From assembly GCA_045565995.1 (NCBI GenBank), contig JBJLEF010000001.1, forward strand, positions 124,001 to 188,000: a stretch of 64,000 bases of DNA. Direction: 5' to 3'. A model generated the notes under the pieces. It worked only from the letters and a program-made list of their open reading frames with translations, was not told where the DNA came from and did no database searches. Below, in pieces: positions 51,950 through 61,566 of this stretch. The position numbers were made by a program, and so were the translations under genes. This stretch comes from UBA721 sp002705165. Its GTDB lineage: Bacteria > Planctomycetota > Planctomycetia > Pirellulales > Pirellulaceae. The first letter of the stretch is position 1, and each line of letters starts with the position of its first letter.

Positions 51950-52759
51950 CTAACCCACACTAGCCGTTTCTTGAGTGCCTGACTCCACGTCTCCTACAAC
52001 CTCCGCCACTTCTTCTTGCCGTCGAAGTTTTTTATCTAGAATGGTGAGATAAACCAAGGCAACAAAGTCGTAACCGGCGTGGCTGAAGGCGGCCGGCAAA
52101 ACGGAACCGGTAAGCTCAACTAAATAGCCAAAGTAAAGTCCTATGACGAATGTCACCACAAAGTAAGCTTTGGACAACGCATGACACGCCCCAAAAAGCA
52201 ATGCCACGATGAATACGGCTGGCCAACTTTCAACATCTGTTCCAAGCCACGACTTCACAAGTTGCTGAAGAAATCCCCGAAATAACCATTCCTCACCAAA
52301 TCCTGCTCCGACTGAAATCAACAGCAGACCCCAAATCGGAATCCCCCGCATGATCGGCATTAACTTGGTCATCACCAACTCACGAAGATTGCGAAATGGC
52401 TTCCAATAAGGCCCACAAACCTCACTAAGAACAAATAAAGCAAGTAACGGGACCGTCGACAACATTCCATAGACGGTACTAGCAACCCACGAATCTTCAC
52501 CCAAGAGTTGTCCTGCTAAACTTCCCGAATTAGGCAGGTCAAACAAGTCAATGAGGAAAATGGCAATCGGCACCAACGCAAATTCCAGGACCAGAAACTT
52601 AGTAAGCACTTTCTGCCAAGTGAATTCCAGTGGCCTTTGTATATCCAGATTGGAATGAAGATCCGTTGTCCCCCCAATGTTTTCGGCCAATCCGTTCTGG
52701 ACTGGCTGTTCGGCCGAAACAACTGGCGAATCACCCTGATTTTCAACTTTTTCTTCCAA
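51950..52759 (-). CDS. CPBP-family intramembrane metalloprotease
   Basis: 269 residues from a TTG start with AGAGG 6 nt upstream. About six hydrophobic segments. The family's motifs are GFGEEWLFRGFLQQLVKSW (EExxxR, about 155-173), FGACHALSKAYF (FxxxH, about 190-201) and LPAAFSHAGYDFVALVYL (HxxxD). CPBP (Abi) proteases are related to CAAX prenyl proteases; the substrate is unknown. An acidic Gln/Glu-rich N-terminus precedes the first segment. Confidence 0.9.
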   Translation of the reverse strand: MEEKVENQGDSPVVSAEQPVQNGLAENIGGTTDLHSNLDIQRPLEFTWQKVLTKFLVLEFALVPIAIFLIDLFDLPNSGSLAGQLLGEDSWVASTVYGMLSTVPLLALFVLSEVCGPYWKPFRNLRELVMTKLMPIMRGIPIWGLLLISVGAGFGEEWLFRGFLQQLVKSWLGTDVESWPAVFIVALLFGACHALSKAYFVVTFVIGLYFGYLVELTGSVLPAAFSHAGYDFVALVYLTILDKKLRRQEEVAEVVGDVESGTQETASVG

Positions 52760-53187
52760 GGCTAACCTCTAAATAAAACGTAGTATCCAGGGAAAATAAC
52801 GGGCCTCGATACACATGAACAGTGTGAGTTTCAATAAGAATAACGGCTGCTAGGCAGATTCAGGCAGGCAATCCCCCAATTTGGGTGGTTATATTGATTG
52901 ACACCCCGCAAACATCGTTGGTAGATTTACCTACTTATGCTCAGGCCGCAAAACTCACCCAGTTGCCCTCTTTTCTGTCGTTAAACAGTCCTGCTACGTT
53001 GGCTAACCTAGCTAACGGAGCAATAAAGAGGCAAAGGTGCTATAAGCGGCCTCAAAAGCAATATAACGAATAATCCTGCTAATCACAGCAAGTAAATTTG
53101 ATTCAAATCTCCTTGCTCTAAGCATATTTAAATGAGCCTTGGACGTGTTGCTGACGGTTCAAAACCCTAATAGGACAGATTTAAAAC
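52760..53187. other. Intergenic region upstream of ppdK
   Basis: 428 nt. It should carry the ppdK promoter. A TTGATT at 53097 and TATTTA at 53124 exist but at 21-bp spacing. A 62-codon frame (from 52885) has no ribosome site and low-complexity coding character; I do not support it as a gene. Confidence 0.5.
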
Positions 53188-55833
53188 ATGGCTAAAAAGA
53201 ATGCTAAAATGACGTACTACTTCGGTAAGACAAAAACCGAAGGCCGAGGAGTCGGAAAAGAGATTCTCGGTGGTAAAGGCCTCAACCTTGCTGAAATGAC
53301 TGGAATCGGCCTTCCTGTCCCTCCCGGATTTACGATTACTACCCAAGTCTGTGACCAGTACTACAAACTTGGTGAAAAACTGCCAGCTAATTTGATGGCG
53401 GACGTCTCCAAGAACATTCGCACACTGGAGCGTGAATTGAAGAAGGGTTTTGGCGATGCCAAGAACCCTTTGTTGGTTTCTGTTCGTTCCGGTGCAGCGG
53501 TCTCAATGCCTGGGATGATGAACACGATTCTCAACTTGGGTCTGACAGACGTATCGGTCGAAGGTTTGGCAAACGCGACTTCAAACCGTCGTTTTGCTTA
53601 TGACGCTTATCGTCGCTTGATCAACATGTTTGGCGACGTGGTAATGGGCATTGAACACCATTACTTCGAAGAAGCGTTTGACAAGATCAAGAAGAAATAC
53701 AAGGCCGTTGAAGACACCGATGTACCGGAAGAAGGGTTAGTGGAACTCGCCACTGCTTACAAGGCTGTCTATAAGAAGCACACACGTTCTGCATTCCCAC
53801 AAGACCCCATCGAGCAACTGCGTTTGGCTGTTGAAGCGGTCTTCGGTAGTTGGAATACGACCCGTGCTGTTCGCTACCGTGAAGTGGAAGGTATCCGAGG
53901 CCTGCTCGGTACGGCTGTCAACGTTCAAGTGATGGCCTATGGAAATATGGGCGAAGATTCGGGAACAGGTGTGGCGTTCACACGCAACCCATCGACAGGT
54001 AAAAACATCTTTTACGGTGAGTTTCTGATCAACGCTCAAGGCGAAGACGTTGTAGCCGGTATTCGTACTCCTCAACCTGTTGCTGAAATGCGTAAGTGGA
54101 ACAAAGCGGTTTACAAACAATTGCTGGAAATCAAAGACATTCTTGAAAACCACTATCGTGATATGCAGGACATCGAGTTCACGATTGAAAAGGGCAATCT
54201 GTTTATGCTGCAAACTCGTACCGGTAAACGAACTGGTGCTGCAGCAGTAAAAATCGCCTGCGACATGGTAAAAGAGAAATCCATCAACGAAAAACAAGCT
54301 CTGCTAAGAATTCCGGCTGACGCTTTGACTCAACTCTTGCTTCCTAGCTTCACTCCTGCCGGTAAAGCAAGTGCAGACGTCCTGACTCAGGGCCTACCTG
54401 CTTCTCCTGGTGCTTCGGTGGGATACCCAGCCTTTACAGCCGATGAAGCGGTTGACCGTACTGCAAAGGGTGAAAAAGTCATCTTGGTTCGTAAAGAAAC
54501 AAGTCCTGAAGACGTAGACGGCATGCACAGTGCTGCTGGCATTCTGACCAGTACTGGCGGTATGACCAGTCACGCAGCCGTGGTCGCCCGTGGTTGGGGC
54601 CGGTGCTGTGTTGCCGGTGCCGGCGAAGTTATGATCAACGAAAAAGGGCGTAGCTTTACCGTGAGTGGTCGTAAATTCACTCACAAGAGTCTCATCAGTA
54701 TCGATGGCTCCACGGGTGAAGTAATGGCTGGTGATGTTGAAACTTCGACACCTTCTCTTTCCGGCGATTTTTCTAAAGTAATGCGATGGGCTGACAAGTA
54801 CCGTCGATTAGCAGTTCGTACCAATGCGGATTCTCCTGCAGACGCAAAACGAGCTCGTGACTTCGGTGCTCAGGGGATTGGTCTCTGCCGTACAGAACAC
54901 ATGTTCTTTGAAGGCGATCGGATCACTGCAATGCGAGAAATGATTCTTTCTGAGACCGAGAAAGATCGTCGTAAAGCTTTGAAGAAATTGCTTCCGTTCC
55001 AGCGAAAAGACTTTGAAGGTATCTTCACGGCCATGAAAGGTCTTCCGGTAACCATTCGCTTGCTGGATCCACCACTTCACGAATTTGTTCCTCATGATGA
55101 CAAAAGCCAAAAAGAATTGGCGAAGACGATGGGGATTTCACCTGCAGTCGTCAAAGCTCGTGTTGAGCAACTTCACGAATTCAACCCAATGCTGGGGCAC
55201 CGTGGTTGTCGGCTAAGCATCACTTATCCAGAAATTTTGGAAATGCAGGTAACAGCTATCGTGGAAGCCGTTATTCGTTGTAAGAAGAAACGTGTCAACG
55301 CAATCGCTGAGATTATGATTCCTCTGATCGGGACAGCCGCTGAGTTGAAACTGCTTAAGGGTAAAGTTCAGGAAACGATTGACGTTGTCAAAGCCCGTCG
55401 CAAATACAAGGGCAACCTGAATATCGTCATCGGTACCATGATTGAAATTCCACGTGCCGCTTTGACTGCTGATGAAGTTGCCGAGCACGCTGAATTCTTC
55501 AGTTTCGGTACCAATGACTTGACGCAAATGACCTTCGGTTACAGCCGAGACGACATTAATGGATTTCTGCCTGACTACCTATCGCAGGAAATTCTGCCTG
55601 TTGACCCTTTCCAGTCTCTGGATACAACCGGGGTTGGCCAGCTTGTTGAGTGCGGTGTTACCAAAGGACGTTCGGTTCGCAAGGGACTCAAAGTCGGTAT
55701 CTGTGGTGAACATGGTGGTGATCCTGCTTCTATCAAATTCTGCAATGAAGTTGGACTGGATTATGTAAGCTGCTCGCCGTTTAGAGTGCCCATCGCTCGT
55801 CTGGCTGCTGCTCAGGCAGAACTCAGCAAGTAG
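53188..55833 (+). CDS. ppdK: Pyruvate, phosphate dikinase
   Basis: 881 residues, standard length. ATP-grasp domain at the N-terminus (GGKGLNLAEMTGIGLPVPPGF), swivelling phosphohistidine domain with TGGMTSHAAVVARGWGR (His462), and the C-terminal TIM barrel with FGTNDLTQMTFGYSRDD, GEHGGDPASIKFC and IGLCRTEHMFFEGDR. Interconverts pyruvate, ATP and phosphate with PEP, AMP and PPi. Codon usage differs from its neighbours in using more GTT/GCT/CGT, consistent with high expression. Followed by its own terminator. Confidence 0.97.
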   Translation: MAKKNAKMTYYFGKTKTEGRGVGKEILGGKGLNLAEMTGIGLPVPPGFTITTQVCDQYYKLGEKLPANLMADVSKNIRTLERELKKGFGDAKNPLLVSVRSGAAVSMPGMMNTILNLGLTDVSVEGLANATSNRRFAYDAYRRLINMFGDVVMGIEHHYFEEAFDKIKKKYKAVEDTDVPEEGLVELATAYKAVYKKHTRSAFPQDPIEQLRLAVEAVFGSWNTTRAVRYREVEGIRGLLGTAVNVQVMAYGNMGEDSGTGVAFTRNPSTGKNIFYGEFLINAQGEDVVAGIRTPQPVAEMRKWNKAVYKQLLEIKDILENHYRDMQDIEFTIEKGNLFMLQTRTGKRTGAAAVKIACDMVKEKSINEKQALLRIPADALTQLLLPSFTPAGKASADVLTQGLPASPGASVGYPAFTADEAVDRTAKGEKVILVRKETSPEDVDGMHSAAGILTSTGGMTSHAAVVARGWGRCCVAGAGEVMINEKGRSFTVSGRKFTHKSLISIDGSTGEVMAGDVETSTPSLSGDFSKVMRWADKYRRLAVRTNADSPADAKRARDFGAQGIGLCRTEHMFFEGDRITAMREMILSETEKDRRKALKKLLPFQRKDFEGIFTAMKGLPVTIRLLDPPLHEFVPHDDKSQKELAKTMGISPAVVKARVEQLHEFNPMLGHRGCRLSITYPEILEMQVTAIVEAVIRCKKKRVNAIAEIMIPLIGTAAELKLLKGKVQETIDVVKARRKYKGNLNIVIGTMIEIPRAALTADEVAEHAEFFSFGTNDLTQMTFGYSRDDINGFLPDYLSQEILPVDPFQSLDTTGVGQLVECGVTKGRSVRKGLKVGICGEHGGDPASIKFCNEVGLDYVSCSPFRVPIARLAAAQAELSK

Positions 55834-55874
55834 TCTCTCGGGTGGCACACTCCACCTAGAACTCCGTAATCATG

Positions 55875-55912
55875 AACCCTCTTCAGATCACCTGATATGA
55901 AGAGGGTTTTTT
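55875..55912 (+). terminator. Terminator of ppdK
   Basis: AACCCTCTTCA (55875-55885) pairs with TGAAGAGGGTT (55898-55908) over 11 bp, followed by a T run. Confidence 0.9.
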
Positions 55913-56024
55913 GTGGTTCACTGGTTGTTGTACGATACCCGAAAACAAGCTGAACGATTAAACTAGCATTAGACTTAAAACTTTTATCTGTTATTCACCT
56001 TCGACTACGTGGAGAAACAAAGTC

Positions 56025-56375
56025 GTGACTGACCACAACGCAAAATACAACCAAGCAGACGCTCTCAAAGACGAAGGCAAACTGGACGAAGCCATCGAAC
56101 TCCTGAAAGAGATTGTGGCCGAAGATCCAAACCATAGCATTTCACACTTTGCACTGGCCGTCCTATATGGCAAGGTAGGTCAACACGACCAAGCCGTTGA
56201 ACACGGTGAAAAAGCCGTGGAACTCGATCCAACCGATCCATTTAGTTACACCGCGATGAGTGTGACTTATCAGCGTGCTTATGCTGGTACAGGGGAGGAA
56301 AGTTACATTCAAAAAGCTGAATTTGCGATGGAAAAAAGCCGGCAGGTCGGTGAGCAACAACGGATGGGTGGCTAG
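56025..56375 (+). CDS. Small TPR-repeat protein
   Basis: 116 residues from GTG with GGAG 10 nt upstream. Three helix pairs of the tetratricopeptide type: NQADALKDEGKLDEAIELLK, HFALAVLYGKVGQHDQAVEH and YTAMSVTYQRAYAGTGEESY. TPRs are protein-interaction modules. It precedes the KaiC-like ATPase by 41 nt, suggesting a scaffold role for that ATPase. No enzymatic domain. Confidence 0.87.
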   Translation: MTDHNAKYNQADALKDEGKLDEAIELLKEIVAEDPNHSISHFALAVLYGKVGQHDQAVEHGEKAVELDPTDPFSYTAMSVTYQRAYAGTGEESYIQKAEFAMEKSRQVGEQQRMGG

Positions 56376-56416
56376 CGTCGCTTCCCCGATGCTCCTTGAA
56401 AGAACAACGATTAGCT

Positions 56417-57301
56417 ATGACTGCTGCCCGACAAACAACCGGCGTCCCCGGGCTCGATGAACTGCTCGGAGGCGGACTCATCCCGGGAACGCTCTCGGTA
56501 ATCATCGGTGCCACCGGGATCGGCAAAACTCAAATGGGCGTCCATTACGCCCATGCTGGAATTGAGCAGGAAGGACAGGGTGGGGTCTTCTTCGATATGT
56601 GCTCACGTGGTGATTCTCAGAACCATGCGAATTATGCGGATCGGATGAAGAATTGGGAACTCAAGGTCGCTGAAATTGAACCGCACATTAACTTCGATGC
56701 TTTTTTGTCCGGTGAGATGCCGCTGGGCGACTATATGCATATTTTCGACTACTCCGGAAAACGTGTCACAAAGCGAGATCTCGACTGGAATGAGTGGCAT
56801 GACTGGCAGGCTCAACTAAATAACAAACTAACCTGTGCGATTGCCTTTCTCTTCGGCAACTGCCTGCGTGGAACCAAACGTGTCGTCGTGGATGGGGTAG
56901 AACCGGTTGGCCGACCGAATGACTCTATCCAGATCAACCTGTTTGAGTACATTTATCATCAGATTCTCCGAAAGGACCCTGAATGGGTCGCACGAGATCT
57001 GTTACGCGTTAAATATCGCGCCAATGCGGCTAAGGTTGCCAATCTGAAGTACGACAGTACTTCACTCGGGTGTATGATGCTCTATACATCACACGAAACA
57101 ATGCTCGACGACATGATCGCCCGACCTCTCGATGAAGGGGATACGCTGTCCAACGCCAACACTCTAATTTATATGGGGAAAATTCGTGACGGCATGAAAG
57201 TTCGCCGGGGCTTGTATATCGCAAAGCATCGAGGCAGTGCCTGCAGTGAGGATATCATTCCATACCACATCGATGACTCAGGAATTATCCTCGACGTTTA
57301 A
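56417..57301 (+). CDS. KaiC/RAD55-like RecA-superfamily ATPase
   Basis: 294 residues from ATG 56417 (a TTG at 56396 would add seven). RecA fold: GVPGLDELLGGGLIPGTLSV, Walker A IGATGIGKTQMG (about 31-42), Walker B CLRGTKRVVVDGVEP (about 155-169), DISHE-like motif YTSHETMLDD (about 225). It resembles single-domain KaiC-family proteins (GvpD/RAD55 group), not the circadian double-domain KaiC. Its role is unknown. The TAA stop overlaps the stop of the convergent desulfurase within TTAA. Confidence 0.87.
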   Translation: MTAARQTTGVPGLDELLGGGLIPGTLSVIIGATGIGKTQMGVHYAHAGIEQEGQGGVFFDMCSRGDSQNHANYADRMKNWELKVAEIEPHINFDAFLSGEMPLGDYMHIFDYSGKRVTKRDLDWNEWHDWQAQLNNKLTCAIAFLFGNCLRGTKRVVVDGVEPVGRPNDSIQINLFEYIYHQILRKDPEWVARDLLRVKYRANAAKVANLKYDSTSLGCMMLYTSHETMLDDMIARPLDEGDTLSNANTLIYMGKIRDGMKVRRGLYIAKHRGSACSEDIIPYHIDDSGIILDV

Positions 57302-58455
57302 GCGGTCATTGACTTCCAGGTCGCGATCAGATCGGTGGCTCCCTGCTCTATCTCCTCTGTCGTTGTCATGTGCCCCACACTGAGTCGTACTGTGCCCTTG
57401 GCCACCTCGGGAGCCAGGCCAATCCCCTTCAACGTATCGGACATTTCTGTCTCACCACTGTGACAAGCGGCCCCCGTGGAGGCACAAACCGACGGAGTCG
57501 CAGCTAAAAGTTCTGCTCCAACAACCCCCGGAAAGTTCACACTTAACGTATTAGGTAAACGCCGTTGAATATCAACCAGCTCATCGTCGTATTTCCCATT
57601 GATCGTTAAATCAGCAATGGCCGTTTTCAATCTTAAATACAGTAGCTCTCGTTTGACACGTAGCTGGTCCGTATGGGCAACTTCGTCACTCATTAGGAGG
57701 CGACATGCTTCCCCCAGACCAACCCAATATGCAGTATTCTCTGTACCAGCTCGAACTCCAGCCTCATGGGAAGCACCATGAATCAAGGGCTCCAATACCA
57801 CTCCATCTCGAATAAAGAGAGCTCCCACTCCTTTCGGAGCATAAAGCTTGTGGCCGGCGAGTGTTAGAAAATCAACTCCCAACTGCTTAACATTCACGTT
57901 CACTTTTCCCAAACTTTGCGCAGCGTCTGTATGACTTAAAACACCGTTTTGACGACAAAAATGAGCAATCTCTGCAATAGGCTGTATCGCACCGATCTCG
58001 TTATTGGCATGCATAATACTAACGAGACGAGTGTCGGGACGGATCGCTGCTTTGACGTCAACCGGATCGACAGCACCAAAGGCATCACAACCGACACGAG
58101 TGACTTGGATACCAAGAGATTCCAAATAGGCGGCAGGTTTCTGAATCGCTGGGTGCTCAAAACACGAGATCACCAAATGTCCATCTAAGAATTGTTGCCG
58201 CTTTAGAAAAACACCTTTGAGAACGTGATTATTACTTTCACTTCCTCCTGAGGTGAACGTAACTTCATTGGCTTTCGCATTTAATAAATTCGCGACATGG
58301 CAGCGAGCTTGCTCAATGACATCGCCTAGCTCCACGCCCTTCACATGAGTACTTGATGGATTACCAAACAATTCCTGAAAGTACGGCTGCATAACGGCTG
58401 TAACCTCAGGAGCAATCGGCGTGGTTGCATTGTTATCAAGATAGGCAAGTACCAT
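57298..58455 (-). CDS. Cysteine desulfurase, NifS/IscS type
   Basis: 385 residues from ATG 58455 (GGGAA 9 nt upstream; TTG at 58470 is an alternative). Group I features: AYLDNNATTPIAPEVTAVMQ, FTSGGSESNNHVLKGVF, HTDAAQSLGKV, LAGHKLYAPKGVGALFI (PLP Lys) and STGAACHSGE (active Cys in an extended loop). It mobilises sulfur from cysteine for iron-sulfur clusters or thiolated tRNA. It is the second desulfurase in the window besides the SufS type. The neighbours give no clear pathway. Confidence 0.93.
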   Translation of the reverse strand: MVLAYLDNNATTPIAPEVTAVMQPYFQELFGNPSSTHVKGVELGDVIEQARCHVANLLNAKANEVTFTSGGSESNNHVLKGVFLKRQQFLDGHLVISCFEHPAIQKPAAYLESLGIQVTRVGCDAFGAVDPVDVKAAIRPDTRLVSIMHANNEIGAIQPIAEIAHFCRQNGVLSHTDAAQSLGKVNVNVKQLGVDFLTLAGHKLYAPKGVGALFIRDGVVLEPLIHGASHEAGVRAGTENTAYWVGLGEACRLLMSDEVAHTDQLRVKRELLYLRLKTAIADLTINGKYDDELVDIQRRLPNTLSVNFPGVVGAELLAATPSVCASTGAACHSGETEMSDTLKGIGLAPEVAKGTVRLSVGHMTTTEEIEQGATDLIATWKSMTA

Positions 58456-58667
58456 GCTTCTGATTCCCAAGGAAAACGATTCAACTGACGTCTAGTATGC
58501 CAGTTTACCCAACGATCTCACCGTTTGTAGTGGCCTATAACCTGAACTACCCTCTTCCATCTGCCGTTAAGATAGGCTGTTTGGGAAGAGTCTGCGGTGA
58601 AAATCTAACGGTTTAACCGATACAATCTGCAAAACCCGATAAGACATCGGAAGACTAGAAATTATTG

Positions 58668-58830
58668 TTTGCATTGAGATTCAGGGAAGCGGAGTGAAAT
58701 GCTCCCACCGTTCCCGCGACTGTGAAGGGTTACGTTCTGTTTCCACCGCCACTGTATTCTAAATGGGAATATGGGAAGGCGAAGCAGATTCACTCATAAC
58801 GCCCTTAGTCAGGATACCTGGCTCAAAGCT
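58668..58830 (+). promoter_or_regulatory. Cobalamin riboswitch
   Basis: Core elements in order: AGGGAAGCGGAGTGAAATGC (58683), CTCCCACCGTTCCCGCGACT with CCCGCGACTGTGAAGGG (58702-58729), CCGCCACTGT (58746), ATGGGAATATGGGAAGGC (58763) and the B12 box GTCAGGATACCTGGC (58808-58822). Coordinates of the ends are approximate. It sits 42 nt upstream of the BtuB-like receptor and should repress it when adenosylcobalamin is abundant. This is the clearest regulatory element in the window. Confidence 0.9.
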
Positions 58831-58871
58831 CTATCTAAGAAAGCGGCTACGGGATATGGCTGACCGATTAC

Positions 58872-60803
58872 ATGAAACGTTGCATCTTACTGATCGCATT
58901 TTATCTAACACTACTACCTCCTGCTCTGACCCTTGCTCAGGATCCTGATAAGACGGAAACACCTACCGAAGTCCCGGAAACAGTCGTGATTGGTCGTCCG
59001 GAGTCGTTTCCCAGAGCCCCTCTCAGTACTACAACACTGTTAACTCCGGGCGCTCAGGCTGCAAGCAGTAAAACGACGGGAGCCAGTGTTGAGGTCATCA
59101 CTGCCGAAGAGCTCCAACAACAAGGCACCACGACAATCCTTGATGCCCTTCGTAATCGCACAGGTATCAGCACAAGCCAAAATGGAGGAGCAGGTTCACT
59201 GAGTTCCCTTTTCCTTCGTGGTAGCAATTCCGCACATACAAAAGTCCTGATCGATGGGATTCCGATGAATGATCCATCGGGAGCTTCCCGGGCATTCAAC
59301 TTTGCGAATCTGACAACTGACAATATTGAACGCATTGAAATTCTCAGAGGTCCCCAAAGTGTCATCTATGGAAGTGATGCCATTGGTGGGGTGATTAATA
59401 TCATTACCAAACGGGGACAGGGTAATGGGCAATTAAATTTCTCTTCCTATGGCGGTAGCCTCGGAACTCATTACGAGGGGATGCAATACAGTGGTGGAGA
59501 TGAAAAGTCTTACTATGCTATAGCTGGGTCTTATTTTGCGACCGACAGTGTATCTCAAGCCGCCGCTCGATTTGGAAATAACGAAACAGATGGTTTTAAT
59601 GTCGGCACTATTTCAGGTCGCTTCGGCTGGAATCTTGAAAACGATATCAACCTGGATTACGTATTCAGAATCACAAACGCCGAAGTCGAAATCGATAATT
59701 GGGACTTTGGTGCGCCGAACCCGATCGACAATCTGAATCGTTCGAATATCTCCGACAACTTTGCAAACCGCGTGCAATTGAGCAAGCTGGCCATGGACGG
59801 TAGGCTCGAGCATAAAGCCGCCTTTAGCCTCACAAGTTACCAACGGCAGGATACGAATGTTCCTAATGCTTTTTGGGCATCAATATACAACGGTGAGACC
59901 AGACTATTTGACTACCAAGCAAACTACGCATGGAATGACAATAACTTAATCACCGCTGGAGTCTCGTATCAGGATGAAGAGGCTTCTTCTGATTTACAAT
60001 CTCTTGTAAATCAAACTTCCACTGGCGTGTTTTTAGAGGATCGTATCACGCTCAAAGACAACTGGCATGCCACAGCTGGTGTACGTTGGGATGAATTCAG
60101 TAGAGCAGGGGAGGCAAACACGTATCGCTTCAGCACGATCTACTATCTAGAGGAGAAACCGGCTCATCTCCACGCTTCGTTGGGAACCGGATTTCGAGCA
60201 CCGGCATTAGCAGAGAACCTTTTTGCTTTTGGAAATCCTAATTTGGCACCAGAAACAAGCAAAGGCTGGGAACTTGGGTACACTACCGAACTCAAGGATG
60301 GCAGTATGATGCTGGATGCAACTTACTTTCGCAATGATTTCCAAAACTTAATCGTCTGGAACCCAACCCTGTTTGTGCTTGATAATGTTGGCCTGGCTCA
60401 ATCGTCCGGAGTGGAAGTTACATTGGGTTGGCAGTTGAGTGAACGTACAAGCCTTAATGCAAATTACACTTACACACGTACTCGAAACAATGAAACTGGA
60501 GAAGAACTCTTACGTCGACCTAAACACCGCTCGATGGTCAATCTGGACCATGCGTTAGAAAACGAAAAGACCAATATCGGACTTACACTGGCTTACACCG
60601 GTTCACGTCTCGACAATCCGGGTGGGACGACAACTGAGTTGGCTCACTTTATGCTGCTTAATGTTTATATGACTCACGAGCTCGATGAACGTTGGACTGC
60701 TTATTTCCGCGCTAACAATGTCACCGATCAAGACTATGAAGAATTGTTTGGCTACGGAACTCCCGGAGCCACATTCTATGGCGGATTGAGTCTCCAAAGG
60801 TAA
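58872..60803 (+). CDS. btuB: TonB-dependent cobalamin receptor, BtuB-like
   Basis: 643 residues. Signal peptide MKRCILLIAFYLTLLPPALTLA, TonB box near EVPETVVIGRPESFPRA (about 36-52), plug domain (about 60-185) with TGASVEVITAEELQQQGTTT and IDGIPMNDPSGASRAF, and a 22-strand barrel with many YXX aromatic-ended strands (GGDEKSYYAIAGSYFATDS, GVRWDEFSRAGEANTYRF). The C-terminus ATFYGGLSLQR is the usual final strand. Control by the riboswitch at 58668 indicates cobalamin as substrate. Confidence 0.93.
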   Translation: MKRCILLIAFYLTLLPPALTLAQDPDKTETPTEVPETVVIGRPESFPRAPLSTTTLLTPGAQAASSKTTGASVEVITAEELQQQGTTTILDALRNRTGISTSQNGGAGSLSSLFLRGSNSAHTKVLIDGIPMNDPSGASRAFNFANLTTDNIERIEILRGPQSVIYGSDAIGGVINIITKRGQGNGQLNFSSYGGSLGTHYEGMQYSGGDEKSYYAIAGSYFATDSVSQAAARFGNNETDGFNVGTISGRFGWNLENDINLDYVFRITNAEVEIDNWDFGAPNPIDNLNRSNISDNFANRVQLSKLAMDGRLEHKAAFSLTSYQRQDTNVPNAFWASIYNGETRLFDYQANYAWNDNNLITAGVSYQDEEASSDLQSLVNQTSTGVFLEDRITLKDNWHATAGVRWDEFSRAGEANTYRFSTIYYLEEKPAHLHASLGTGFRAPALAENLFAFGNPNLAPETSKGWELGYTTELKDGSMMLDATYFRNDFQNLIVWNPTLFVLDNVGLAQSSGVEVTLGWQLSERTSLNANYTYTRTRNNETGEELLRRPKHRSMVNLDHALENEKTNIGLTLAYTGSRLDNPGGTTTELAHFMLLNVYMTHELDERWTAYFRANNVTDQDYEELFGYGTPGATFYGGLSLQR

Positions 60804-60887
60804 TTACTCGTGGGGCGATGAGTTCAGTCGGAATTTGAATTAGAATAAAGTCAGTTGAACTGCCCCTCGCTGACAGGATCTTTCGAT

Positions 60888-61550
60888 ATGACTGCTATCA
60901 AACGCCCCTTGCTTTTCATTTTCACATTGTGTGCAGTGATAATCTGTTTGGACGCAGACTCTAATGCGAAAGAACGAAAAGCCAAGCCAACGAAATGGAA
61001 AAATCTGTTTGATGGTGAAACTCTGGATGGCTGGGAGAGGACAAACTACGGTGGCGAAGGTGAAGTCGAAGTCCAGGACGGGCAATTGCTTCTTAATTTT
61101 GGCTACTCAATGACAGGCGTCACCTATCAAAAAGACGATCTGCCAAAAACAAATTACGAAATCCGCACAACGGTTCGAAAAATCGATGGCAACGACTTCT
61201 TTTGTGGGGCCACCTTTCCCGTTGCTGATTCCCACTGCAGCTTTATTTGTGGCGGTTGGGGTGGGGCAGTGACAGGTCTCTCCAGCATCGATGGCCAGGA
61301 CGCATCTGAAAATGAAACGACAGGGTATCAGAACTTCCCTTCGGGAAAATGGTACAAAGTCAAGATTCGAGTCGAACCGCATTTGATTCAATGCTGGATT
61401 AACGGTAAACAAGTTGTCTACCAAAACATTCTGGACCGGAAGATTACAACACGCAACGAAGTAAATCTAAACAAGCCTCTAGGTTTTGCGACCTGGGAGA
61501 CCAAGGCTTCCTATAAGATGATTCAAATCCGGGAACTGAAAGCTAAATAA
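60888..61550 (+). CDS. Secreted DUF1080 (3-keto-disaccharide hydrolase-like) protein
   Basis: 220 residues from ATG 60888 with AGGA 8 nt upstream; the TTG frame from 60855 adds 11 residues. Signal peptide MTAIKRPLLFIFTLCAVIICL. DUF1080 jelly roll: KWKNLFDGETLDGWERTNYG (about 42-61), VEVQDGQLLLNFGYSMTGVT and FPSGKWYKVKIRVEPHLIQC. The family, expanded in planctomycetes, has laminarinase-like or 3-keto-sugar hydrolase activities. It follows btuB by 84 nt. Confidence 0.9.
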   Translation: MTAIKRPLLFIFTLCAVIICLDADSNAKERKAKPTKWKNLFDGETLDGWERTNYGGEGEVEVQDGQLLLNFGYSMTGVTYQKDDLPKTNYEIRTTVRKIDGNDFFCGATFPVADSHCSFICGGWGGAVTGLSSIDGQDASENETTGYQNFPSGKWYKVKIRVEPHLIQCWINGKQVVYQNILDRKITTRNEVNLNKPLGFATWETKASYKMIQIRELKAK

Positions 61551-61566
61551 GACTCAACACCAGCCA

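Noticed and set aside
52885..53073. A 62-codon frame before ppdK
   Set aside because: No ribosome site, and the sequence looks like intergenic DNA; no coding signature.
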